A stretch of 64,000 bases of DNA from Salinicoccus carnicancri Crm (GTDB lineage: Bacteria > Bacillota > Bacilli > Staphylococcales > Salinicoccaceae). A model generated the notes under the pieces. That model made no database searches. It was not told the origin of the DNA and saw only the letters and a list, made by a program, of their open reading frames with translations. Location: the NCBI RefSeq assembly GCF_000330705.1, contig NZ_ANAM01000008.1, positions 310,001-374,000 of the forward strand, in the 5' to 3' direction. The translations under genes and the position numbers were made by a program. Below are positions 26,003-34,793 of the stretch, in pieces (position 1 is the first letter of the stretch; each line of letters opens with the position of its first letter).

Positions 26003-26030
26003 TTGATTATTCTTATAATTATATTATACT
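26003..26030 (+). promoter_or_regulatory. Candidate promoter of the DUF5067-like lipoprotein gene
   Basis: TTGATT (26003-26008), 16-base spacer, TATACT (26025-26030), about 35 bases before the start codon. Confidence 0.5.
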
Positions 26031-26064
26031 TAAAGTGTATCTATATACTAGGGGGTAAGATGAA

Positions 26065-26661
26065 ATGAGTATGAAAAAGTATCTGCTGTCAGGCGTCCTC
26101 TCCACAGCGCTGCTCCTCGGTGCATGCGGAGGTGCCGATTCCGGTGAGGAAGACGCCAGCGGGGACAATACCGAAGAATCAGGCACTGGCGAAGAAAACC
26201 AGGATGTTTCCTACTCCGGCCAATACGGTGATTTCAATGTAGTTGAGTTCAGTCAGACAACAATGGAAGCTCCTGAAGAAGAAGCTGAAGGCGAAGAAGA
26301 AACGGGGCCGACAGAAGCAGTCGTCATCGAATTCGAATTCACAAACAACTCTGATGTCGCCACCTCACCACAGGAAGCTTTCGGTCTCGATCTCGCCGTC
26401 AGACAGATGGATGGTGACTCTGAAACGCCGCTGGAAAACCTGACAATGGATCTTCCCGAAGACTTTGAAAAAAGTGACGAAGCAGACGCTGCTGCTGAAA
26501 TGATCGAGCCCGGAGAATCCTCGACTGCAGTCGTAGCATACGGGCCACTCGACCCGGAACTTGAAACCGTTCTGCAGAGTCGGGAAAACCCGATGGCCGA
26601 AGAAGACTCCGATCCACTCGATTACACGATTGAACTTGAGGAGTCGGGAGAAAAAGAATAA
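26065..26661 (+). CDS. Lipoprotein, DUF5067-like
   Basis: Membrane-anchored lipoprotein of 198 residues. Signal sequence MSMKKYLLSGVLSTALLLGAC gives a lipobox LGAC with cysteine at 21, then a long acidic linker rich in Glu, Asp, Gly and Ser (residues 23-50). The folded part contains an immunoglobulin-like stretch (AVVIEFEFTNNSDVATSPQEAF near 95), as in DUF5067 proteins of low-GC Gram-positives. GGGGGT precedes the start by nine bases. Function unknown; probably a cell-surface protein. Flanked by a promoter and a terminator, so monocistronic. Confidence 0.8.
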   Translation: MSMKKYLLSGVLSTALLLGACGGADSGEEDASGDNTEESGTGEENQDVSYSGQYGDFNVVEFSQTTMEAPEEEAEGEEETGPTEAVVIEFEFTNNSDVATSPQEAFGLDLAVRQMDGDSETPLENLTMDLPEDFEKSDEADAAAEMIEPGESSTAVVAYGPLDPELETVLQSRENPMAEEDSDPLDYTIELEESGEKE

Positions 26662-26673
26662 TAAAAATCAATC

Positions 26674-26706
26674 CATGCCCCCTGCAGAAGCCAGGGGGCA
26701 TGTTTT
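26674..26706 (+). terminator. Terminator after the lipoprotein gene
   Basis: CATGCCCCCTG/CAGGGGGCATG stem followed by TTTTAA. Confidence 0.88.
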
Positions 26707-26720
26707 AAGGCAGGTAAAAC

Positions 26721-27494
26721 ATGATAATCACTACAGGCAGCAGGACAGACCAGGTTACGACGGCCCGTGCAAAAACGCTCGCCGAAGAATATCAACATCC
26801 TTTTATAAAAAGGAACAAAAGAAGCATCGATGCCCTATTTGAAAAATACAAAACCGACATTGCAACGGTCGGCAGGGAGAAACTCACAATCATGCCCTGT
26901 TCTTCGACGGAACCCATCCACTTCCATCCCAGCCTGTCTATGATCAGGGCAAAACGGCTGATAAACGGAGAAAATGATGCATTCACAGAAGCCTGTCGGC
27001 TGACGGCGGGGATGAGTGTGCTTGATTGCACAATGGGACTCGCAGCAGACAGCATCATAGCCAGCCTTGTTACAGGGGATAAAGGCTGCGTCACTGCAGT
27101 AGAGGCCAGCCCAGTCCTCCACATGCTCGCCACCGAAGGATTAAAGACATACCATAGTATGATCCCGGTAGTTGACGAAGCAATGCGAAGGATTAAAACA
27201 GTACATGCAGACCACCGTGATTACCTCAGAATGCTTCCCGATAACAGCTTTGACATCGTATACTTCGATCCAATGTTCCAGGAGACAATCAAAGCATCAA
27301 ACGCCATCCGGAAAATCAGCGCACAGGCAGAAAAGAACAGACTGACACACGAAACTGTCACGGAAGCAAAAAGAGTCGCAAAACACAGAGTGGTGCTGAA
27401 AGACCATTGGAGAAGCAGGAGGTTCGAACAGTTTGGTTTCAATCAGCTTAAAAGAAAGACAAGCCAGGTGCACTACGGCAGGATTGAACTTTAA
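26721..27494 (+). CDS. Class I SAM methyltransferase, RsmJ-like
   Basis: Predicted RNA methyltransferase, 257 residues. It has VLDCTMGLAADSIIAS (SAM glycine loop) near residue 97, an acidic residue in VTAVEASPVLH near 118, and the catalytic-type motif IVYFDPMFQET near 175. This matches the DPMF motif of the RsmJ/YpiP group, which methylates guanosine in 16S rRNA in E. coli. Ends HYGRIEL. A ribosome site AAGGCAGG lies upstream. The 3' end overlaps by a few bases the relic gene on the other strand. Confidence 0.8.
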   Translation: MIITTGSRTDQVTTARAKTLAEEYQHPFIKRNKRSIDALFEKYKTDIATVGREKLTIMPCSSTEPIHFHPSLSMIRAKRLINGENDAFTEACRLTAGMSVLDCTMGLAADSIIASLVTGDKGCVTAVEASPVLHMLATEGLKTYHSMIPVVDEAMRRIKTVHADHRDYLRMLPDNSFDIVYFDPMFQETIKASNAIRKISAQAEKNRLTHETVTEAKRVAKHRVVLKDHWRSRRFEQFGFNQLKRKTSQVHYGRIEL

Positions 27495-27729
27495 TAAACA
27501 CCATCACTTCCGTCAACTGATAAAAAGAAAGGCTCATCCTCGAACCTGTAACCTACTTTCATGAGTGTTCGGGGTATGTTAGAATCTGTATTTTTATAGA
27601 GGGTGATACTGCCTTTATTAGATTCGTCAATGTCTGAAATTATGATTCACATGCTTCACCCGTCTCGATCTGTAACCATGGTCCGATCATTTTTAAGGCA
27701 ATTACCATGTTTCTGTAATCCGGGGTCAC
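27491..27729 (-). pseudogene. Frameshifted relic downstream of fadA
   Basis: Starting two bases after the fadA stop, a minus-strand frame reads VTPDYRNMVIALKMIGPWLQ to ETGEACES before a stop. A shifted frame then continues ISDIDESNKGSITLYKNTD, IPRTLMKVGYRFEDEPFF and ends SVDGSDGVY. Together they look like one protein fragment of about 80 residues broken by a frameshift. Family not recognised. It may once have been the last gene of the fad operon or a fragment left after a deletion. Confidence 0.5.
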
Positions 27730-27730
27730 G

Positions 27731-28918
27731 CTAATCTCTGATGAATTCGAATACGCCGGCTGCTCCCATGCCGACTCCCACACACATTGTGACCATACCA
27801 TATTTTGATGCCGGTCTTTTTTTCATTTCAGCAAGCAGTCGAGCCGTGAGCATTGCACCTGAAGCACCGAGTGGATGGCCCAGCGCTATCGCTCCGCCGT
27901 TTACATTTGTTTTTTCTGTATCCAGACCAGCTTCCCTGATTGTTGCAACGGTCTGGGAGGCGAACGCTTCATTCAATTCGATCAGGTCCATGTCCTCAAC
28001 CCCAAGACCTGTCAGTTCCAGCACTTCCGGTATGGCATATGCAGGACCTATCCCCATCAGTTTCGGATCGACACCAACCGCCTTATAACCGACGAACCGC
28101 GCAATAGGCGTGACCCCGAGCTCCTTCACTTTATTACCCGACATCAATATGACAAAGCCTGTGCCATCTGTAAGCGGTGCTGATGAAGCAGCTGTCACTG
28201 TCCCGCCTGCTTTGAATATCGTCGGCAGTTCCTCAAGCGTCTCAAGGTTTGTATCCGGACGTATGAGTTCATCTGTCCTGAATGATTCCTTTGTGACAAC
28301 AGGTCCGTTTTCATCATATGAAACGCTGTTGACATCGATTGGTATGATTTCATCATCGAATCTGCCTGAATCCCTGGCCTTTATAGCGCGCTGATGGCTT
28401 TGCACGGAATAGGAATCCTGGTCTTTTCGTGACACTGAATATTCTTCCGCCACCATTTCAGCCGTCAGCCCCATCGGATACGATACACCGGTATCTTCAT
28501 CCTGGAGCACCGGACTGTTTGTGGGCTCGTTCCCTCCCATTGGAACAGCACTCATCAGTTCGACACCGCCTGCTGCCAATATATCCGCCTGCCGGGATCT
28601 GATCTGATTGGCTGCAATTGCGATGGTCTGAAGTCCGGATGAACAAAAGCGGTTCACTGTCTGCCCCGGCACACTCTCAGGCATGCCGGCAAGCATTGAA
28701 ATGGTGCGTGCTATGTTCTGACCCTGCAGACTTTCAGGGAATGCATTGCCGACGATTACATCTTCCACCATTGCCGGCTGGAACCCGCCGTCAACCCGGT
28801 TCATGACCCCTTTTAAAACCTGTGCAGCCACTTCATCGGGTCTTTCGTGGGCCATGGCGCCACCCTTCGCTTTTCCCGCTGCAGAACGGCCGTAAGCCAC
28901 AATATATGCATCTTCCAT
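27731..28918 (-). CDS. fadA: Acetyl-CoA C-acyltransferase (thiolase)
   Basis: Last step of beta-oxidation: thiolytic cleavage of 3-ketoacyl-CoA. 395 residues, full length, cytoplasmic. The acyl-accepting cysteine lies in [15 protein letters not shown] near residue 90. The second signature [16 protein letters not shown] is near 340 with the histidine, and the C-terminal [13 protein letters not shown] contains the second active-site cysteine. It ends the operon ligase-dehydrogenase-fadN-fadA, 32 bases after fadN, and the next DNA is a frameshifted relic. Confidence 0.94.
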   Translation of the reverse strand: MEDAYIVAYGRSAAGKAKGGAMAHERPDEVAAQVLKGVMNRVDGGFQPAMVEDVIVGNAFPESLQGQNIARTISMLAGMPESVPGQTVNRFCSSGLQTIAIAANQIRSRQADILAAGGVELMSAVPMGGNEPTNSPVLQDEDTGVSYPMGLTAEMVAEEYSVSRKDQDSYSVQSHQRAIKARDSGRFDDEIIPIDVNSVSYDENGPVVTKESFRTDELIRPDTNLETLEELPTIFKAGGTVTAASSAPLTDGTGFVILMSGNKVKELGVTPIARFVGYKAVGVDPKLMGIGPAYAIPEVLELTGLGVEDMDLIELNEAFASQTVATIREAGLDTEKTNVNGGAIALGHPLGASGAMLTARLLAEMKKRPASKYGMVTMCVGVGMGAAGVFEFIRD

Positions 28919-28949
28919 TCATTTTCATCCTTTCTTCATATACTCATCA

Positions 28950-31208
28950 TTAATTACGCAAAGGCTTGCCTGTCTCAAGCATGTGCTTAATGCGATTGTA
29001 TGTCTTGTCATTCTGCAGCAGCGTCAGAAACCTCTCTTTTTCGAGCTTCTGTATATATCCCTGGTTGATAATCGTGTTTCGCGGCAATTCGCCGCCGGAT
29101 AGTACGTGCGCAACATCCAGGGTGACTTCATAATCATAATCGCTTATGAAATTGCCGGTACGTTGCGCATCCAGCTGACCCTTGGCAAGTGCCTTATAGT
29201 CACGCCCCAGTGCAGTATAATTTACTTTCGGTTTTGGAATGTAATTTGTTTCCGACTCATAACGCGCCCTTTCCAGTGCAATTTCCACTCTTTTTTCAGC
29301 GTTCAGTATGATAGTGTCAGTGTTTCTCAAATATTTGTATTTGAGTGCTTCATGGGCATTCGTAGATACTTTGGCAAAAGCGATATTTGTCATCACTTCA
29401 GTCATGGTCTTTTGCTTGTCATTTTGCATATGACCGGTACTGAGTATTCTGTCGGCCATTTCGGCAAGACCGCCCCCGCTCGGCACAAGACCGACACCGG
29501 CCTCTACGAGGCCCATGTATGTTTCACTCGCCGCCACGACAATCGGTGAGTGAAGGACAAGTTCACACCCCCCGCCAAGAGATTTGCCGTACACAGCGGT
29601 AACAACCGGTTTCAACGCGTACTTGAGCCGGTTGAAACTTTCATGCAACTTGTCAATTGCCGGACCGACTATTTCTTCCACCCTGTTGTCCTCGTGCATT
29701 TTTTTCATCAGGTATAGATCGGCGCCTACGCTGAAATGACGTCCTTCAGCATAGATTACCATACTGGAGTAATCTTCATTCTCCAGGAGATCTATCGATT
29801 CGATCAGATCCCCGGCGAAGTCATCTGAAATTATATTGTTTCTGCTTTGCAGTTTCAGCAGCAGCTGATCGCTGTGTGCAACAGACAGCAGAGAATCTTC
29901 CCTGTTCCATATTTCACTATCCGTGAACTCGGACACTGGTGTCACACGTTCAATGGAGTCACTCTCACTGTAAAATGGAGTATCACGTTTTTTGATCCAC
30001 CCGGGCAATTCTCCAAGTTCATTTTCCATACGTTCTTTGACACGTTCGAACCCCATCATGTCCCAGAGCTGGAACGGTCCTTTCTTCCAGTTGAATCCCC
30101 ATACCATGGCCCGGTCAATGTCCGCATAATCTGATGCGGCCTTGGGAACATTGAGGGCGGAATAATAGAAATTGTTCCTCAATGTCTCCCACAGAAATCT
30201 TCCCGCTTCATCTTCAGCATTGAAGACTGCATCCAGGTTCGCCCCGAGATCCCTCCCAAATTTCCCAAGGATATGAAACTCCGGCTGGTCCGGGGTGATA
30301 TAATCATTACTTTCCGGGTCAAACACGAGATAGTCCTCTTTTCCCTTCTTATAAAAACCCTGCTTTTTCTTCTTACCAAACGCTCCTTTTTCCATGAGCG
30401 TCCCGGCTATTTTTGTGTCATGGAAAAATTGCTTCTCTTCGGGTATCTGCTGCAGCCCTCTTATCACCGTCACCGCAATATCCAGCCCCACAAGGTCCAC
30501 CAGTCCGTATGTTCCTGTACCCGGGCGCCCAATGTTGCGGCCGGTCAGGGCATCCGTTTCCGCAATCGAAAATCCTTGTTGTTCCGCACGGAACATAATA
30601 TCGTTCATCGTCTGTGTACCTATGCGGTTGGCCACAAATGCAGGGACATCGTTTGCAATGACAACACCTTTGCCCAGAACATCTTCCAGAAAAAGCTGTA
30701 CCTCCTCTAATGCATCAGACGACGTATTTGCATAAGGTATCACCTCAACCAGCTTCATGATGCGGGGAGGATTGAAGAAATGCATGCCGAAGAATCTTTT
30801 TTTCTCACTGTCGTCGAACACTTTTGATATGGAAGCGATAGGAATTCCCGAGGTGTTTGTTGCAAATAAAGTTCTGTCTCCAGCTGTTCTCCTCACTTTA
30901 TCCCATACCTCATGTTTGATACCCAGGTCCTCTTTCACAGCTTCGATATAAATGTCCGTACCATCATCCCCGGTGAGGTCCTCTTCAAAGTTGCCGTATG
31001 TCAGATTGGATGCAAACGACAAATCGAATAATTGAGGCCGCTTCTTATCAGTTATTGTATCGTAGGCTTTTTTCGAAATTTCATTGGGCTCGTCCCTATC
31101 GCCAGCAATGTCCAGAATTTTAACCCTGAGCCCTGCATTGACCAGCAGGGCGGCAATCTGACTGCCCATTACACCGGCACCCAGAACGGTTGCTTTTCTT
31201 ATCGTCAT
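28950..31208 (-). CDS. fadN: 3-Hydroxyacyl-CoA dehydrogenase/enoyl-CoA hydratase
   Basis: Bifunctional beta-oxidation enzyme, 752 residues. The dehydrogenase half comes first, with the NAD fold VLGAGVMGSQIAALLVNAG near residue 8 and HFFNPPRIMKLVEVIP near 140. The hydratase/crotonase half follows in the C-terminal third (SLGGGCELVLHSP near 540 and EAGVGLVPSGGGLAEMADRI near 575). This N-HAD/C-ECH order is that of Bacillus FadN, opposite to E. coli FadB. Position between an acyl-CoA dehydrogenase and a thiolase gene confirms the pathway. Confidence 0.92.
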   Translation of the reverse strand: MTIRKATVLGAGVMGSQIAALLVNAGLRVKILDIAGDRDEPNEISKKAYDTITDKKRPQLFDLSFASNLTYGNFEEDLTGDDGTDIYIEAVKEDLGIKHEVWDKVRRTAGDRTLFATNTSGIPIASISKVFDDSEKKRFFGMHFFNPPRIMKLVEVIPYANTSSDALEEVQLFLEDVLGKGVVIANDVPAFVANRIGTQTMNDIMFRAEQQGFSIAETDALTGRNIGRPGTGTYGLVDLVGLDIAVTVIRGLQQIPEEKQFFHDTKIAGTLMEKGAFGKKKKQGFYKKGKEDYLVFDPESNDYITPDQPEFHILGKFGRDLGANLDAVFNAEDEAGRFLWETLRNNFYYSALNVPKAASDYADIDRAMVWGFNWKKGPFQLWDMMGFERVKERMENELGELPGWIKKRDTPFYSESDSIERVTPVSEFTDSEIWNREDSLLSVAHSDQLLLKLQSRNNIISDDFAGDLIESIDLLENEDYSSMVIYAEGRHFSVGADLYLMKKMHEDNRVEEIVGPAIDKLHESFNRLKYALKPVVTAVYGKSLGGGCELVLHSPIVVAASETYMGLVEAGVGLVPSGGGLAEMADRILSTGHMQNDKQKTMTEVMTNIAFAKVSTNAHEALKYKYLRNTDTIILNAEKRVEIALERARYESETNYIPKPKVNYTALGRDYKALAKGQLDAQRTGNFISDYDYEVTLDVAHVLSGGELPRNTIINQGYIQKLEKERFLTLLQNDKTYNRIKHMLETGKPLRN

Positions 31209-31262
31209 GAAAAAACCTCCAGATTATTTTATCCTGAAAATGCAGCATCCATTTACTGATGG

Positions 31263-32468
31263 TTACATAAATGCAGAGTCACCGGTCAATGCCCTGCCGA
31301 TGACCAGCGCATTGATTTCATGCGTCCCTTCATAAGTGTATACGGCTTCGGCATCGGAGAAGAACCTGGCAATATCGTAATCTGCAAGTATGCCGTTCCC
31401 TCCTGTAATGCCACGGCCCATCGCGACGGACTCTCTCAGCCTCAAGGCGTTCATCATTTTTGCAGTGGATGTTGCGACTTCGTCGTATTGCCCGTTCTCC
31501 TGCATACGTGAAAGCTGTGCAGATAATGACATCGCATGTGCGAGGTTTCCCTGCATCATGGAGAGTTTTTCCTGGATGAGCTGATATTTGCTGATTTCCT
31601 TACCGAACTGCTTACGTTTTGTGACATATTCACGGGTTGCCCGCAGTGCGCCGGCCAATGCCCCCGTGGCCATGTGTGCAACACCGGAACGGGTAGAGTA
31701 CAGTATTTTAGCCACATCTTTGAAGCTGTTGATGTTCTGCAGCCTGTCCTCTTCCTTCACAGCAATATTATTCAGACGGATATTTGCGTTTGGCACGCCC
31801 CTGAGCGCAATCTTATTCTTTATGATGTCAATATCGACACCTTCCTGTTCGGGACGGATGATGAAGCCCTTTGGTTTGCCGGTTTCAGCATCCACTGCAA
31901 ATACAGGTATCACATCCGCAAGATTTGCGCCGCCGATCCATCTCTTTTCACCGTTCAGTATCCAGTGTCCATTACGGAATTCTGCACTCGTTTCCAGCCC
32001 CCCGGCTACATCAGACCCATGTTCCGGCTCGGTCAGGGCAAAACACGTTCTGAGCTCATGCGACTGCAGTTTTGGCAGGTAATAGGCCTGTTGCTCTTTG
32101 CTGCCGCCGAACAGGAAGGAATTGTGTCCGAGTCCCTGGTGCACACCGAGCAGAGTGACCAAAGAGACATCAAACCTGGCAATTGTATAGGACATGAAGA
32201 ACTGGAACAGCTGGCTGGTCATCTTCGCCTTCCCGCGGCTCTCAAAAAGCAGTGGGTTGTTGAAATAGTCGAGCTTCCCCATCTCTTCAAAAAAACCCTC
32301 CGGTGCCGTTGCATTGATCCAATGTTCATTGATTGATTCCCTGTACTTGTCCTCAAGCAGATCATCAAGTTCCTTTAGAAACTTCACCTCCCCCTCCGTC
32401 AATCCATGTGATATGTTCAACAGGTCTTCAGGATATAAATTTTTCAGCATTTCTTCTTTCGCGGCCAT
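31263..32468 (-). CDS. Acyl-CoA dehydrogenase family protein
   Basis: FAD enzyme introducing the first double bond of beta-oxidation; 401 residues. Typical motifs are CFALTEPEHGSDVAGGLET (FAD contact) near residue 137, RWIGGANLADVIPVFA near 165 and the C-terminal SMGRGITGGNGILADYDIAR and YTYEGTHEINALVIGRALTG, where the glutamate of YEGTHE is the predicted catalytic base. The short (~400 aa) length resembles staphylococcal glutaryl-CoA-dehydrogenase-like members of the fad cluster. Its Shine-Dalgarno is an unusual run of eight G (32476-32483) seven bases before the ATG. Confidence 0.92.
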   Translation of the reverse strand: MAAKEEMLKNLYPEDLLNISHGLTEGEVKFLKELDDLLEDKYRESINEHWINATAPEGFFEEMGKLDYFNNPLLFESRGKAKMTSQLFQFFMSYTIARFDVSLVTLLGVHQGLGHNSFLFGGSKEQQAYYLPKLQSHELRTCFALTEPEHGSDVAGGLETSAEFRNGHWILNGEKRWIGGANLADVIPVFAVDAETGKPKGFIIRPEQEGVDIDIIKNKIALRGVPNANIRLNNIAVKEEDRLQNINSFKDVAKILYSTRSGVAHMATGALAGALRATREYVTKRKQFGKEISKYQLIQEKLSMMQGNLAHAMSLSAQLSRMQENGQYDEVATSTAKMMNALRLRESVAMGRGITGGNGILADYDIARFFSDAEAVYTYEGTHEINALVIGRALTGDSAFM

Positions 32469-32493
32469 ATCATATCCCCCCCCATCATCTTTT

Positions 32494-32507
32494 TGACAGC
32501 GCTTTCA
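32494..32507. promoter_or_regulatory. Candidate CcpA cre site in the fad operon
   Basis: TGACAGCGCTTTCA. On the minus strand TTGAAAGCGCTGTCA fits WTGNAANCGNWNNCW fully. It lies in the 55-base gap between the ligase and dehydrogenase genes. Carbon catabolite repression of fatty-acid degradation would be logical. Confidence 0.6.
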
Positions 32508-32523
32508 AATCATTCAATGGTTA

Positions 32524-34029
32524 TCAACCGGCTTTCTCCACTTTTTCGTTCATCAGACGCTGCAATTCCAACCTGTCCGGCTTGGCTGTTGAATTTAATG
32601 GGATTTCATCCAATTTCAAATACATTCTCGGCACTTTGTATCCTGCCAGACGTTCTCGAACAAATCCATCTATTTTACTTTCAAAATCAGGGTCGGGCTC
32701 AGCCAGCACTACGACCGCTGACACAGATTCTCCGAATTCCGGGCTGTCATATCCGATTACAACGGTCTGTCTGATGAGCGGATGCTCTGATAATACCATT
32801 TCCACTTCGGACGGCAGCACATTTTCCCCGCCTGTAATGATCAGGTCCTTCTTGCGGTCGACGATGAACAAGTCCCCGTCTTCGTCTTTTTTGGCCAGGT
32901 CTCCTGTCAGGAAGTATCCATCTTCAAAAGACTGTTCCGTTATGTCAGGTTTGTTCCAGTATCCGGGGGTGACGTTTTTACCTTTCACTGCCAATTCCCC
33001 GATCTCTCCCGATCCGACTTCGTTAAAGTCTTCATTCAGGAGTTTCATATCAACATACATTACCGGCTTCCCGATACTCATCGGTTTTTTTAATGAATTT
33101 TGTGGAGTGTTGACCATGGTGAGCGGCGCTTCGGTCAGACCGTATCCATTGATCAGCGTATGACCCATGCTTTCGAATCTCTTCTGCACAGCCGGCAGCG
33201 GTGAAGAGCCGCCCTGTATGAGAAAATCGATATTTTTGAAACTGTTGATATCAAAATTATCGGCGGCAAGCATTCCGTAATACATTGTCGGGATCAGTAT
33301 CAGATAGTTCGGCTGGTATTTTGCCATCAGATCATTCAATCCCCGGCCGTCATAATAACGGTGGAGAACCAGCGTCCCTCCTGCCATGATCAGAGGCAGA
33401 GCCGTGTCATTGAATCCGAGCACATGGAACATCGGTGTGGATATGATTGTGGAATGGGTCGAATTGATTTTATATGTCAGTGCTGTATTGATTACATTGT
33501 TCACGAACGACTCGTAGGTGAAAATGACCCCTTTCGGCAGTCCCGTCGTCCCGCTGGTATACATAAGGGATGCCAGATCATCACTTTCTACATCGACTGT
33601 CTCAAATGGCCGGTGGTGCGTGGGATTGGTAATTTCATCATACTCTCCTGAATCGATATCCATATGAAGCAGCTCATCAGAAACCATTTCGAGGCTTCCC
33701 TTATGCCTCGCCGCATAAAAAATAAGTTTTACGCCTGAATCGGCAATGATACTCTCTATTTCATCCGGTTTCAGACGCCAGTTGATCGGTAGATATACAG
33801 CCCCCATTTTAAACGAGGCAAAAAGCAGATCCAGTACTGCCACATCATTCGGTGCAAATATACCGACGACATCCCCGCGTCGTATCCCCTGGTCCTGCAG
33901 ATGGTTCGCCAGGTTCTCGGCCCGGATATTCAAATCCTGATATGACCATTCCGTATCCTTTTGCGGGTCAATGACAGCCGGCTTAACTTCGTCATAATCC
34001 GCCCTTGTCCTGATCCAATCATAATTCAT
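32524..34029 (-). CDS. AMP-binding acyl-CoA ligase
   Basis: Adenylate-forming ligase activating fatty acids with CoA, 501 residues. The P-loop SLMYTSGTTGLPKGVIFTY is near residue 170, NGYGLTEAPLTMVNTP near 300, FLTGDLAKKDEDGDLFIVD near 375 and RKKDLIITGGENVLPSE near 400. The C-terminal catalytic lysine lies in NSTAKPDRLE. It is short for a long-chain ligase but equal in size to the staphylococcal fad-cluster synthetase. It is the first gene of the beta-oxidation operon, and its promoter region contains a Fur-box-like palindrome. MenE (18.3-19.7 kb) is a paralogue. Confidence 0.88.
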   Translation of the reverse strand: MNYDWIRTRADYDEVKPAVIDPQKDTEWSYQDLNIRAENLANHLQDQGIRRGDVVGIFAPNDVAVLDLLFASFKMGAVYLPINWRLKPDEIESIIADSGVKLIFYAARHKGSLEMVSDELLHMDIDSGEYDEITNPTHHRPFETVDVESDDLASLMYTSGTTGLPKGVIFTYESFVNNVINTALTYKINSTHSTIISTPMFHVLGFNDTALPLIMAGGTLVLHRYYDGRGLNDLMAKYQPNYLILIPTMYYGMLAADNFDINSFKNIDFLIQGGSSPLPAVQKRFESMGHTLINGYGLTEAPLTMVNTPQNSLKKPMSIGKPVMYVDMKLLNEDFNEVGSGEIGELAVKGKNVTPGYWNKPDITEQSFEDGYFLTGDLAKKDEDGDLFIVDRKKDLIITGGENVLPSEVEMVLSEHPLIRQTVVIGYDSPEFGESVSAVVVLAEPDPDFESKIDGFVRERLAGYKVPRMYLKLDEIPLNSTAKPDRLELQRLMNEKVEKAG

Positions 34030-34043
34030 AGTTCTCTCCCCTT

Positions 34044-34062
34044 TATAATGATTATCATTGCC
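34044..34062. promoter_or_regulatory. Fur-box-like palindrome before the fad operon
   Basis: Contains ATAATGATTATCATT (34045-34059), identical to 15 contiguous positions of the 19-base Fur consensus GATAATGATTATCATTATC. It lies 15 bases upstream of the ligase start, at or near the -10 region on the minus strand. Confidence 0.6.
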
Positions 34063-34367
34063 AATTGATTAGTATAATCCCCTTGTTTGTTACGTATGAG
34101 ACCTTCATCAATTACTTTCAAATCATGTTTACACTGCAGGCTGGAACTTCAGATGCTATGATACATCCTTCGTTGGAAAATAACGTCTTGAATCTGACTG
34201 TTGCCGGACCCTGTTCACTATATGATGTTTCTAAAGAAACCGGAAGTTAAAACGCCCTTAAATGTAAGCCTTTTCATTTTAAATATATCATTCACAAAAA
34301 GTTATGTAAATTAATCGGTTTAACTTTTTACACTTATAATCAACTCAATTAACTCCGCTCAGAATAA
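34063..34367. other. Intergenic region without recognised gene
   Basis: About 300 bases of AT-rich DNA between the fad operon promoter and the tRNA terminator. A 61-codon open frame (34065-34250) exists but has no ribosome site, family resemblance or coding-like composition. I see no repeat or RNA gene here. Confidence 0.5.
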
Positions 34368-34400
34368 AAAAATGGCTACGTGCAGGCACGTAACCATTTT
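34368..34400 (-). terminator. Terminator of the eight-tRNA cluster
   Basis: Minus-strand AAAATGGTTACGTGC/GCACGTAGCCATTTTTTT stem and T run just after the tRNA-Ser gene. Confidence 0.9.
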
Positions 34401-34414
34401 GATGAATATATGAA

Positions 34415-34502
34415 CGGACAGTGAGGGATTCGAACCCTCGATACGGGGTTGCCGTATACACGCGTTCCAGGCGTGCGCCTTCAGCCGCTCGGCCAACTGT
34501 CC
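34415..34502 (-). tRNA. tRNA-Ser (anticodon GGA)
   Basis: 88 bases with acceptor GGACAGT/ACTGTCC, a long variable arm typical of Ser, loop CTGGAAC (anticodon GGA) and T arm GAGGGTTCGAATCCCTC. The CCA end is not encoded. Last tRNA of the cluster. Confidence 0.96.
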
Positions 34503-34518
34503 ATATTGGAATTAAAAC

Positions 34519-34541
34519 AGAAGTGAGCTGCTCACTTCTGT
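34519..34541 (-). terminator. Hairpin between tRNA-Glu and tRNA-Ser
   Basis: Strong inverted repeat CAGAAGTGAGC/GCTCACTTCTG followed by TTTTAA on the minus strand. It may be a partial terminator or a processing signal within the tRNA transcript. Confidence 0.55.
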
Positions 34542-34545
34542 TTGA

Positions 34546-34617
34546 TGACCCGTACGGGACTCGAACCCGTGTTACCGCCGTGAAAGGGCGGTGTCTTAAC
34601 CGCTTGACCAACGGGCC
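34546..34617 (-). tRNA. tRNA-Glu (anticodon TTC)
   Basis: 72 bases, acceptor GGCCCGT/ACGGGTC, anticodon loop CTTTCAC (TTC), T arm ACGGGTTCGAGTCCCGT. CCA is not encoded. Confidence 0.95.
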
Positions 34618-34620
34618 ATA

Positions 34621-34695
34621 TGGCTCCACAGGTAGGATTCGAACCTACGACCGATCGGTTAACAGCCGATAGCTCTACCACTGAGCTACTGTGGA
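34621..34695 (-). tRNA. tRNA-Asn (anticodon GTT), copy 1
   Basis: Cloverleaf with anticodon loop CTGTTAA (GTT), acceptor TCCACAG/CTGTGGA and encoded CCA. Identical, including CCA, to the copy at 38510-38584. Confidence 0.96.
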
Positions 34696-34701
34696 ATAAA
34701 A

Positions 34702-34775
34702 TGGAGCGGGTGATCGGAATCGAACCGACGACATCAGCTTGGAAGGCTGGGGTTATACCATTTAACTACACCCGC
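34702..34775 (-). tRNA. tRNA-Gly (anticodon TCC)
   Basis: 74 bases including encoded CCA; acceptor GCGGGTG/CACCCGC, anticodon loop CTTCCAA (TCC). Confidence 0.96.
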
Positions 34776-34793
34776 ATACAATATTTAATCAAG

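Noticed and set aside
31536-32336. A 266-codon open frame antisense to the acyl-CoA dehydrogenase gene
   Set aside because: Complement of a gene with clear conserved motifs; composition rich in His, Cys and Phe as expected for a shadow.
34065-34250. A 61-codon open frame between the fad operon and the tRNA cluster
   Set aside because: No ribosome site, no similarity I recognise and no coding-like pattern; treated as intergenic.
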